This document shows positions 28,069 through 36,500 of a stretch of 64,000 bases of DNA, piece by piece. Numbering within the stretch: the stretch's first letter is position 1; the number at the start of each line of letters is the position of its first letter. The notes beneath the pieces were generated by a model, which was not told the DNA's origin, made no database searches, and was given only the letters and a program-made list of their open reading frames with translations. The position numbers and the translations under genes were made by a program. The DNA comes from Bacillus wiedmannii (GTDB lineage: Bacteria; Bacillota; Bacilli; Bacillales; Bacillaceae_G): assembly GCF_001583695.1 (NCBI RefSeq), contig NZ_LOBC01000020.1, positions 24,190-88,189 of the forward strand. The letters are read 5' to 3'.

Positions 28069-28101
28069 AAAACCTTACGTTTTATACGTAAGGTTTTTTT
28101 G
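28069..28101 (+). terminator. Terminator after the tandem 6S-like RNAs
   Basis: AAACCTTACG / CGTAAGGTTT stem and seven T. Confidence 0.85.
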
Positions 28102-28120
28102 TTGCATACATATATCTATT

Positions 28121-28570
28121 TTATCTGGATTCACCTGTGAAGTTTCCATAATAAATATAGCACTTTCTATCTTCATCAATCTCTCTTGAATCTAAAGCGA
28201 ACTCCATATGCATGCCGTCGCGCTGAATATATATAAGGTCTGAATGAAGAGATGGCAAAATTTCTTCATAGTTCCATACATCTTTCCGATCTATTATGCT
28301 TGAACTCGTTTCACTTAGTTCTCTAACCTCAAAACCGATGTGAGAGTATGTAGGATCTGAAGGGTCATTTGCAAACTCTTCTTTTTGAATATATATAACT
28401 GCTGTTCCGTCTGGATCTACTGAAGTAGCAGTAACAACATATGTCTTGTTATCCTTTATAAAATATTCACACGTCATGCGTGCGATGATTTCAGAATTAG
28501 AAATATTTGCGTAGTTCCATAAAGCAGGATACCTTTTCGTTTCATCATTAAGTCGATATTCTAAGCGCAT
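28121..28570 (-). CDS. Uncharacterised 149-residue protein
   Basis: A soluble, acidic, beta-rich protein (many alternating YFIKDNKTYVVTAT-type strands), convergent with the 6S RNA terminator. GAAGAGGGA lies upstream of ATG 28570. No Cys pair, signal peptide or membrane helix. Family not recognised. Confidence 0.7.
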   Translation of the reverse strand: MRLEYRLNDETKRYPALWNYANISNSEIIARMTCEYFIKDNKTYVVTATSVDPDGTAVIYIQKEEFANDPSDPTYSHIGFEVRELSETSSSIIDRKDVWNYEEILPSLHSDLIYIQRDGMHMEFALDSREIDEDRKCYIYYGNFTGESR

Positions 28571-28653
28571 TTTATCCCTCTTCTTCCTTTTTCTTCTACT
28601 TTATCATGCTATCTTATATAATAGGAATAGAATTTAAAAAGGGGAGTGCGAAG

Positions 28654-28965
28654 GTGACAAAAACGAAATGGCTAGTAGGTGGTGTCGTAACGTCTTTAAT
28701 GACTGGCACCTTATTTGGCTGCGCACAAGATCTTCCCCCAAAACCGAATGATAATAGTTGTTCAGATTGGGATTGGGATGATGAACTTGGGGTATGGCAG
28801 TGTGATGATAGTAGGTCAGGTTATCGTGGGCATTATTTTTATGGTGGGAGTTACTATCAAAATAAATCCACTTTTAAAAATTCATCGGCGTTTAAATCTT
28901 ATCAATCGTCTGCGGAATTTAAAGGTGGAATTGGAAGCGGTTCAAAGGGAGGATTTGGGGGCTAA
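28654..28965 (+). CDS. Small Gly/Ser/Tyr-rich lipoprotein
   Basis: Starts at GTG 28654 (AAGGGGAG 8 bases upstream), giving 103 residues; the frame is open further upstream but without RBS. Basic N-terminus, hydrophobic core and lipobox LFGC (Cys about residue 23) indicate lipid anchoring outside the membrane. The mature part has Asp/Trp-rich WDWDDELGVWQCDD and a Ser/Gly/Phe-rich tail. It lies 3 bases before the ATP-grasp gene, a layout like the E. coli ygiB-ygiC pairing (lipoprotein plus glutathionylspermidine-synthase-like protein). Confidence 0.75.
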   Translation: MTKTKWLVGGVVTSLMTGTLFGCAQDLPPKPNDNSCSDWDWDDELGVWQCDDSRSGYRGHYFYGGSYYQNKSTFKNSSAFKSYQSSAEFKGGIGSGSKGGFGG

Positions 28966-28968
28966 CAT

Positions 28969-30204
28969 ATGTCGCAATACATAAGGGATCGAAAAGAGTT
29001 TTATTCGAAATATCCGAATTTTTGGTCGGATTTATATGAATGTGAGTATAGTTTGTTTCATATTTTCTCTATAACAAATCAGACTATGAAACAATTGCAA
29101 TTAGCAACTGAACGAATGGGGAAAATATTTTTTAAGACTGCTAAACTTTTGCGGAATTTAAGTGACGAACAGCTTCTTGAACTTGGGTATCCTCCTGCAA
29201 GCTTATCTTTCATTAGAATGAAAGGATTATATCCTGAATCTGTTATTTCACGATTTGATTTCGTTTTAACAAGTGATAACCAAATTAAAATGCTTGAGTT
29301 TAATAGTGATACACCAACTTTTATTATGGAATGCTTTCAAATGAATGGAAAAATTTGTGGGAAACTAGGCTATGATGATCCAAACTTGGGTCAAGAACGA
29401 TTACTATCTTCTGGTGTTACAAAGGCCGTAATGGAAGCGAGAAAGGGAATAGATAACCCAAATGTTGTTTTTACAGCACATCATGAACATATTGAGGATT
29501 GGAATACGACCATGTATTTGAGTCAGTTATGCCATGTTGAAAATAAAGTAGTGCCAATGTCAGAACTTAGAATTACAAAAGATGCTTTAGTGGATAGAGA
29601 TGGAGTACAGATTGATATTTTATATCGTCAAACATATCCGATAGAAGATTTAATTGAGGATCAAGATCCTGAAACAGGAGACTTCGTAGGTGTGGAACTG
29701 TTGCAACTTGTAAAAGCCGGAAAGCTTTTTATAATAAATCCTTTGTCAGCATTTTTGCTTCAGCCAAAATCCATTCAGTGTCTTATTTGGGGGTTAGCAG
29801 AAGAAAAGGCCTTTTATACAAATGAGGAACAACAGTGGATTAAAGAATATATGTTACCTACATATTTAGAACCAGATTTATTTTTAGGAAAAGGCTCTTT
29901 CGTTCAAAAACCTTCATTTGGTAGAGAAGGAGACACAATTACTGTTCGCGATAAGGACGAAAATATTATGATTCAAAATGCACACCAAACGTATAAAGCG
30001 TCACTGCCGATATTTCAAAAGTATACAGAACTTCCAGTCGTATCTTTGGAAACAGAGAAAGGGATGGAGAAACTGTCGTATGTGTTTGGTTCGTTTTTAA
30101 TTGCTGGAAAAGCGAGTAGTATCGGTATTCGCGCTGGGGAAAAGATTACGGGGAATGAATCGTACTATTTACCGGTAGGTATAAAACAGGAGGAAAGTAT
30201 ATGA
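28969..30204 (+). CDS. Glutathionylspermidine synthase-like ATP-grasp protein
   Basis: A C-N ligase-type protein of 411 residues with the GspS synthetase fold: N-terminal substrate-binding part (RFDFVLTSDNQIKMLEFNSD, and ADTPTFIMEC-like loop) and ATP-grasp signature QKPSFGREGDTITV near residue 320, then SSIGIRAGEKITGNESYY at the end. Bacilli make neither glutathione nor trypanothione, so the true amine and acid substrates are unknown. It is coupled to the lipoprotein upstream and overlaps DUF350 downstream by 4 bases (ATGA). Confidence 0.88.
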   Translation: MSQYIRDRKEFYSKYPNFWSDLYECEYSLFHIFSITNQTMKQLQLATERMGKIFFKTAKLLRNLSDEQLLELGYPPASLSFIRMKGLYPESVISRFDFVLTSDNQIKMLEFNSDTPTFIMECFQMNGKICGKLGYDDPNLGQERLLSSGVTKAVMEARKGIDNPNVVFTAHHEHIEDWNTTMYLSQLCHVENKVVPMSELRITKDALVDRDGVQIDILYRQTYPIEDLIEDQDPETGDFVGVELLQLVKAGKLFIINPLSAFLLQPKSIQCLIWGLAEEKAFYTNEEQQWIKEYMLPTYLEPDLFLGKGSFVQKPSFGREGDTITVRDKDENIMIQNAHQTYKASLPIFQKYTELPVVSLETEKGMEKLSYVFGSFLIAGKASSIGIRAGEKITGNESYYLPVGIKQEESI

Positions 30205-30587
30205 TTAATTTTTTATTATATTTAGCAGTAACACTGGGCCTTTTATGTATTGGTCTGTTCCTCATGGAAGTGACAACGAAAGTAAAAGAATTTAAGTTAA
30301 TGGCCCAAGGAAATAAGGCGGTAAGCTATGTACTTGGAGGACGATTACTTGGGTTAGCTATTGTTTTATATTCGACAGCAGCTAATTCCATTTCACTTCT
30401 TGATATGGTTTCGTGGGGAGCCGTTGGGATTTTGGCTCAAATTATCGTCTTTTATTTAGCTGAGTGGCTTACACCACGCTTTAATATAAACAAAAGTCTT
30501 GAAGAAGATAATCAAGCAGTCGGTCTTTTTCTTATGTTTTTATCGCTTTCCATTGGGATTGTAATTGCTGGTTGTATAACTTATTAA
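30201..30587 (+). CDS. DUF350 family membrane protein
   Basis: A 128-residue protein with four predicted membrane helices and the conserved loop of DUF350 (EVTTKVKEFKLMAQGNKAVS). Start overlaps the stop of the ATP-grasp gene. DUF350 (YjfL-type) genes commonly accompany GspS-like enzymes, so the three genes likely form one envelope-associated system. Terminator follows. Confidence 0.85.
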   Translation: MINFLLYLAVTLGLLCIGLFLMEVTTKVKEFKLMAQGNKAVSYVLGGRLLGLAIVLYSTAANSISLLDMVSWGAVGILAQIIVFYLAEWLTPRFNINKSLEEDNQAVGLFLMFLSLSIGIVIAGCITY

Positions 30588-30621
30588 AACCTTTACGTTT
30601 AGACGTAAAGGTTTTTATTTT
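30588..30621 (+). terminator. Terminator after DUF350 gene
   Basis: AACCTTTACGT / ACGTAAAGGTT stem and T-rich tail. Confidence 0.85.
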
Positions 30622-30667
30622 ATATATGTTAGTTCGCCATACTTGTCGAAAAAATTGTAGGCTACTG

Positions 30668-30696
30668 TTGACATCTATTTTAAATAAGAGTAACAT
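30668..30696 (+). promoter_or_regulatory. Sigma-A promoter of the M-box transcript
   Basis: Consensus TTGACA (30668-30673), 17 bases, TAACAT (30691-30696). Confidence 0.8.
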
Positions 30697-30715
30697 TTTC
30701 TATGTAATAAAAATA

Positions 30716-30953
30716 AGTCTCTGTTAGGTGAGGCTCCTGTATAGAGAAATGCTACTGCCCAAAAATGTCGAGAGACGCCAATGGGTCAACAGGAATGATC
30801 GAATTAAGGTTTTTCTTAACGTAGCTGGTAATGTACCTATGCTATACAGTGCTAAAACTCGGCGAGGGAGAGGTCCGTAGATTTCTAATTGTTTAGGAAT
30901 CGTTTATTTGTGTATGCCATGACCTTTACTCTTTTCGGAGTAAGGGTCTTTTT
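30716..30953 (+). promoter_or_regulatory. M-box (ykoK) magnesium riboswitch with terminator
   Basis: The conserved M-box words are present in order: GTTAGGTGAGGCTCCTGTAT, GCTACTGCCC, GACGCCAATGGGTCAACAG, TATGCTATACAGTGCTAAA and CTCGGCG. It senses Mg2+ in the cytoplasm. A perfect 11-bp terminator (GACCTTTACTC / GAGTAAGGGTC, 30921-30948) with T-run follows, so high Mg2+ should terminate transcription before the downstream ORFs. Confidence 0.96.
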
Positions 30954-31015
30954 GTTACAAATCTATGAGTAACTTCATGGTATAAACTATAAAATTAAAC
31001 GAGGAGGTGAGGAGC

Positions 31016-31120
31016 ATGTCAAATTCTGACTCGGTTCCGTTACCCATATACTTCAAATCAAAAATATATGATGTAGGCAGGAAACGACTTGTTCCTCCCT
31101 CTATATTTATCATAATGTAG
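31016..31120 (+). CDS. 34-codon ORF in the M-box leader
   Basis: ATG 31016 is preceded by the very strong GAGGAGGTGAGG. The product starts MSNSDSVPLPIYFKSK and ends in a hydrophobic PSIFIIM. The early Asp plus Pro-Leu-Pro is reminiscent of the enterobacterial MgtL leader peptides, which also lie between a Mg2+-sensing leader and mgtA. Whether it acts as a leader peptide or a functional micropeptide is unknown; about 100 bases separate it from the next gene. Confidence 0.55.
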   Translation: MSNSDSVPLPIYFKSKIYDVGRKRLVPPSIFIIM

Positions 31121-31220
31121 CGTTTATATGCATGTTCAAGCGCTAAACACTGTTACGGTAAAGTGGATAAATTGAGAAACAAAGCGTTTCTTCCTATGTT
31201 GTACAGGAGGAGACGATAAT

Positions 31221-31946
31221 ATGTTATATGCAAACAAAACTGTGGGTAACACGTCATATAAATTAAGTAAAAAATCAATGAAAGAACAAACAATGCTTCA
31301 AAAAAATAAAGATTTATTAATTGAAATCGCAACGAGAGATGTAAAATCTGTATTTGCGTATTTTAAAACAACAAGAGACGGATTATCTATGAAAGAGGCA
31401 CAAAAACGCATTCAAGTATACGGCCGAAACGAATTAATTTCAAAAAGAGCGCGTATTGCGGAAGTAATGATGAAGCTAAGTGGAATGATTCCAGGTTTTT
31501 CAAAACAACATGTGCATGATGGATTCCAATGTGAGAAAATTACTGTGTCTCGAGTAGAATGTTCTAGTGTAACAGGTTTAAACGGTGAATTAAAAATGAT
31601 GAATGTGCCAGTACAAGAGCTTGTTCCTGGGGATATGATTTTTCTTTCAGAAGGTGATACAGTACCAGCAGATGTACGTATCATTTACGCGAATGATTTA
31701 TTAGTAAATGAATCCGTGCTAACAGGAAAAGATGCAAGTATTGAGAAATTTGAAAGTTGCTATCACCTTGAGCGTAAACGATTTATTCCTTTAAAACGAA
31801 TGAAAGACTATAATCCACTTGAACTTGAAAACGTATGTTTCAAAGGGACTCATATTGTTGGCGGAAATGCAAAGGCTGTAGTTGTTTCGACTGGGAAAAA
31901 TACGTATACAGGAATTCTTCATACTTGTTGTAGTAGAACGTCTTAA
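31221..31946 (+). CDS. Stand-alone fragment of an MgtA-type P-type ATPase (N-terminal and actuator region)
   Basis: 241 residues align with only the start of Mg2+-transporting P-type ATPases: cation-ATPase N domain (DGLSMKEAQKRIQVYGRNEL), then the actuator domain (VPVQELVPGDMIFLSEGDTVPADVRIIY and LVNESVLTGKDASIEK). The catalytic TGES-type motif reads TGKD, the membrane helices are missing and the phosphorylation (DKTGT) domain is absent. The RBS CAGGAGGAG is perfect and the frame is intact, so it looks maintained rather than freshly broken. Expression is expected at low Mg2+. It may be a degenerate gene or a regulatory subunit. Confidence 0.8.
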   Translation: MLYANKTVGNTSYKLSKKSMKEQTMLQKNKDLLIEIATRDVKSVFAYFKTTRDGLSMKEAQKRIQVYGRNELISKRARIAEVMMKLSGMIPGFSKQHVHDGFQCEKITVSRVECSSVTGLNGELKMMNVPVQELVPGDMIFLSEGDTVPADVRIIYANDLLVNESVLTGKDASIEKFESCYHLERKRFIPLKRMKDYNPLELENVCFKGTHIVGGNAKAVVVSTGKNTYTGILHTCCSRTS

Positions 31947-32024
31947 TGTGTAAATGATGCTAAATATACAAAAACAATGTATAATAGACAAAGTTGAAAA
32001 AACGTAGAATGGTAATCTATTTAT

Positions 32025-32061
32025 ATAACCTTACGTGATAACGTGGGGTTATTATTTTTTT
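32025..32061 (+). terminator. Terminator before ypcP
   Basis: ATAACCTTACGT / ACGTGGGGTTAT imperfect stem with seven T, directly followed by the ypcP RBS. Confidence 0.75.
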
Positions 32062-32076
32062 GGTAGGAGAGGGATT

Positions 32077-32943
32077 ATGAAAAAAGTATTATTAGTTGAT
32101 GGTATGGCACTATTATTTCGTGCTTTTTACGCAACAAGTGTCTACGGACAATTTATGAAACGACAAGATGGTACCCCTACAAATGGGATTCATGGTTATA
32201 TGAAACATTTATTAACAGCTATGCAAGCAATTGAACCGACACATATCGTAACATGCTGGGATATGGGTAGTACGACATTTAGAACAGAATCGTTCTCGAA
32301 TTATAAAGCGAATCGTGTAGCGCCGCCTGAAGAATTAATTCCGCAATTTGATTTAGTTCAAGAAATGACTGCGAAATTGTCTATTCCAGTTATCGGTATG
32401 AAAGGGTATGAAGCGGATGATTGTATCGGCACGCTTGCAAAACAATACTGTAATGAAGCGGAAGTGTATATTTTAACAGGTGATACGGATTTACTTCAGC
32501 TTGTTGATAAGAACGTTACAGTAATGCTCTTGCGCAAAGGAATTGGAAATTACGAATATTACACACCAGAGAAAATCATGGAAGAAAAAGGCGTAGAGCC
32601 GTGGCAAATCGTGCATGCGAAAGCATTCATGGGAGATACGAGCGATAATTACCCAGGTGTAAAAGGTATCGGGGAAAAAACAGCGTATAAATTGATTCAA
32701 GAGCACGGAACAGTAGCAACTGTACTAGAAAATGTAGCATCATTAACGAAAGCGCAGCGTACAAAGATTGAAAGTGATCTAGAGAACTTAAATATTTCAT
32801 TACAATTAGCACAAATTCATTGTGAAGTTCCAATTTCATGTTTACTAGAAGAAGGCTTACACACAATGGATGAAGAAAAACTTAGATTCGTTTGTGAAGA
32901 AATGAATTGGGGAAGACCAGAAATATTAATCAATATGCTGTAA
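32077..32943 (+). CDS. ypcP: 5'-3' exonuclease (FEN-like), YpcP
   Basis: A 288-residue flap/5'-3' exonuclease like the N-domain of DNA polymerase I. Metal ligands are visible in LLVDGMALLFRAF, KGYEADDCIGTLA, ILTGDTDLLQLV and KAFMGDTSDNYPGV, with the helix-hairpin-helix KGIGEKTAYKLI. ATG 32077 follows AGGAGAGGG; the upstream in-frame extension lies in the terminator. Likely role: primer removal and repair. Confidence 0.93.
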   Translation: MKKVLLVDGMALLFRAFYATSVYGQFMKRQDGTPTNGIHGYMKHLLTAMQAIEPTHIVTCWDMGSTTFRTESFSNYKANRVAPPEELIPQFDLVQEMTAKLSIPVIGMKGYEADDCIGTLAKQYCNEAEVYILTGDTDLLQLVDKNVTVMLLRKGIGNYEYYTPEKIMEEKGVEPWQIVHAKAFMGDTSDNYPGVKGIGEKTAYKLIQEHGTVATVLENVASLTKAQRTKIESDLENLNISLQLAQIHCEVPISCLLEEGLHTMDEEKLRFVCEEMNWGRPEILINML

Positions 32944-32952
32944 ATAGTTTTG

Positions 32953-33008
32953 AAAGAGGGATGTTGTATAAGTCAAACTTTGACTTATACAACATCCCTC
33001 TTTTTGTT
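32953..33008 (+). terminator. Long perfect palindromic terminator after ypcP
   Basis: A 51-base near-perfect palindrome (25-base arms, AAAGAGGGATGTTGTATAAG onward and its complement) ending in a T-run. Confidence 0.85.
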
Positions 33009-33302
33009 TTTACGAACAGTATCGTAGTAAATAAAATTATATCGAACTCAATTTTAAATATATAAATGTTCGACAAAATATATTGATAGAAGTTGATGAC
33101 AATAGCAACTTTTATAATGAAATGAAGCAATTTCAAAATAGTTTTAGGATAATCACATTTTTGTATGTTCACAAAGTTGTCAGAAAATAAATGAAATTTT
33201 CATATGAAGTTCAAATGGAATTCACAACAATCCATTATTATAAGAACAACCAGATAATTCTTTATCTTTTATATAAACCATCCCCCAAGGAGGACAATGA
33301 GA
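33009..33302. other. AT-rich intergenic stretch upstream of the fbpB-like gene
   Basis: About 290 bases without an ORF that has an RBS. A 6-4-6 palindrome AGATAATTCTTTATCT (33252-33267) resembles a Fur box but has one extra central base; no other clear element was seen. Confidence 0.5.
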
Positions 33303-33449
33303 ATGAGAAAAAAAGTGAGAAAATCTTTTAAACAATTATTAATTGAAAATAAACAATCACTATTAAATAATAAAGAAAATATGAAAGAAATTGAAGAGAG
33401 AATTGAGAAACGACATGTCGCATATAGAGCTGCTAGTAACTCTGTATGA
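33303..33449 (+). CDS. FbpB-family small basic protein
   Basis: A 48-residue Lys/Arg/Glu-rich peptide (MRKKVRKSFKQLLIENKQSL; later MKEIEERIEKRH) with the pattern I associate with Fur-regulated basic protein B (FbpB), which in B. subtilis assists the FsrA iron-sparing small RNA. ATG 33303 is 9 bases after AAGGAGG; the in-frame ATG 33297 is too close. It has its own terminator. Only a weak Fur-like palindrome was found upstream. Confidence 0.65.
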   Translation: MRKKVRKSFKQLLIENKQSLLNNKENMKEIEERIEKRHVAYRAASNSV

Positions 33450-33464
33450 TAATTTTGCTCATGA

Positions 33465-33513
33465 AAAAAGCTTGTAGTTTGGATACTATCCAAATTACAA
33501 GCTTTTTCTTTTT
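33465..33513. terminator. Bidirectional terminator
   Basis: AAAAAGCTTGTAGTTTGGAT / ATCCAAATTACAAGCTTTTT with one mismatch; T-runs on both sides serve the small basic protein (+) and the giant gene (-). Confidence 0.88.
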
Positions 33514-33516
33514 TGA

Positions 33517-36500
33517 TCACTTCCACCAAATCCAAGTCCAAAAGTAATTTCGTATATTTCGAGGGGTAATGCGTATAAAACGTTCGCCGTCAAAGAAACA
33601 ATTGAAATTCGGAAGTGTTTCATCAGGATTTTTTGGAATAAAGGTGACGATATTTTCGTTGCTTGTAACGGTTACTGTAATTGGTGGATCGGTAGGCGAG
33701 ACTTGAAGTTGTAATGAAATATTGGCCGTATTTTTAAATTCATTATTAACAGGCGGACTTATCACTTGTACTGTGAATAAGACGATAATTGTTTCATTTG
33801 GTTCCAAATTAGTAGCGACTAGGAAACCGATATTTGGATTCGCTAGTGGAGAGCGTTCCCCATTAATAAAGACCGTGCCGTTCATAAATTGTAAACCTGC
33901 TGGAATGGTATCTTGTAATGAAACATTTGAAAGTGAAATATCAGAAGTATTCGTAATACGCACCGTATAATCAAAGTATTGGTTTAAATAAGCTGAGCTG
34001 ACGGAAGCGTTTTTCACTACTACCGCAGTTATAAATTGAACTGGTATACGAACGGTATTTGAATTAACAATAAAAGTAATAATTGGGTCTTGTGGTGTCA
34101 ATTGGAAAGCTGCTGTAACTGTTGCGGAATTGACAATTGTATTGTTTGAAGGAATAGAAGTGACGAGAACTTTAAATGTTATCGTTGATACTCCATCTGC
34201 AGGTAAAGCGCCGATATTAATACCAGTGTCTGGACGAACATTTGGAACCGGAGTACCGTTAATTGTTACGCTGTTTTCTATAAATGTTGTACCAACTGGA
34301 ATGATATCTAGGATAGAAGTACTGATTGTAGGAATTGGTGAATGATTTATTACTTCTAATGTGAAAGTTATGGTCTCTCCTGTTGTTACGATAGATTTAT
34401 CAGCTGTCTTTTCAATGCGAACCATCGGATCAACTACTGTTGTTGTAACGGTATTTGTTTGCTTTGTAATTGTAATAGGCGGTTCATTCGGATCAATGGT
34501 AACAGTATAGGAAACAGAAGCATCGTTATTGATTGCAGATTGAAGAGTTGAAGAAGATATTGTTACTTGGAAAGTAATGATAGCAGATTCATTAGGAACA
34601 AGGTTTCCTAATGAAATACCAATTTCAGGATTTGCATTAGGCTGATTGATTCCGTTAATTGTAACGCTGCCCGTAACGAAGGCTGTATCTACTGGTACGG
34701 TGTCTATGACAAAAAGATCTTCAATCGTTACATTACCGCTATTCGTAATTGTGATTGTATACGTTACAGTTTGACCAGGTAATGCATTCGTTACATCAAC
34801 AGACTTAATAGCAAAGACATTATCATTTTGGACAGTTGTTGTGACGGTATTTGTTGTAGTGGTATTCGTAACGGGTACGTTATTTGGATTGACTATATAG
34901 TTAAAGGTAGTAATTGCTTTGTTGTTGAGTTCATTTGGTGTCGGGATAGAAGTTACAGTTACTTGGAAGGAAGCGATAGCATTTCCACCTACAATTATAG
35001 TGCCAATTGGTATCCCGCTTACTGGATTCACTCCCGGAAGAGTTTCCCCGTTTACAATGATGCTATTTTCAACAAACGTAGTACCTTGAGGAATCATATC
35101 TTGAATGACTACATCATTTGCTGCAACATTACCAGTTTGATTGAGTGTAATCGTATACGTTAACGTGTCACCGACTGTTGCAAATGCAAGGTCAACAGTT
35201 TTATTACTATTCAAAGTCGCATGATTAATTGTTGTTACGGAAGCTGATGAAAGAATAGTTTCGGTAATAGGTGGTCGATTCGGTAACGTGTATTGGTATT
35301 CAATTGTACTCGTGTTAGAGATTGGATTTGTTTGTGGAATGGAAGTAACCCGTACTTGGAATAGAATAGTTGCTGTCGTATTAGGCGGAATGTTATCAAG
35401 TTGTATCCCGTTAAGTGGATTGTCATTTGGACGAGCGGTGCCATTCACAATAACACTATTCTCTATAAAGCTCGTATTTGCTGGGATGATATCTGTAACG
35501 ATAATGTTTTCTACTTGTATATTCCCATTGTTTGTGATGGAAATGGTGTAAGGGATAATCGTTTGTAGGTCAGCATATTGGATAGGTGTTGTTTTTGTTG
35601 CGATTACATTAGCAGAAATAACTTCAGTGAAGGTAATATTACTAGTCGATATTTGTTCTTCACCATTAATTGTATAACGAGAAGTGGATTGGTTTTGGAT
35701 ACGGCTGCTAGCTGGAAGAGATACCACGGTAACGGAAAACGTGACTGGGATAGAAGAGTTAGGAGCAATCGTTCCTACAAGTATACCAGTACTTGGATCC
35801 GCGTTAAGCTGAGGGATATTATTTACTAAAACACTACCGTCTATAAAGGTTGTTCCATCAGGGATATTGTCTGTAAATACAACAGAAGTAGCATTCGTAT
35901 TTCCTGTATTCGTTAAAGTTGTTGTATAAGTTAAAATGTCACCAATTGCTACAGAGGTCAAATCAACAGTTTTCAGTGAAACGATATCAGCGTCATTAAT
36001 TTGAACGAAAGTAGTATTGGAAGTAGTAGATTTTTGAATAGGTGCAAAGTCAGGGTTGAAAATAAAATCGTAGACGATGTTTGCAGTATTAGGTGTTGGG
36101 TTTACAGCAGGTAAATTCGTAACGGAAGCTTGGAATATTATTGTTGTTGATTGACCTGATGCGATATTAGGAATAGAAAATCCAATATTTGGATCTGCTG
36201 CAGGGAGTACAGTGTTGTTAACTGTTACACTTCCCGGAATAAATACTGTTCCATCCTCTATAGTATCTGTAAAAAAGATGGAGTTAGTTGTAGTGGATCC
36301 GTTATTTTGAATGAGTACTGTATATTCAATGGTTTCATCAATATTAGCTAATACTGTATTAGTGGATTTTGTAGCGATAAGAATGGCATCAATAAATTGT
36401 ATATTTGTAGTATTGGAAGATGTCGTTTCTGAAATTGGTGGTAAGCTTGGGTCTGGCTGATACTCATAGTGGATGACGGCGATATTATTAATGTTATTTT

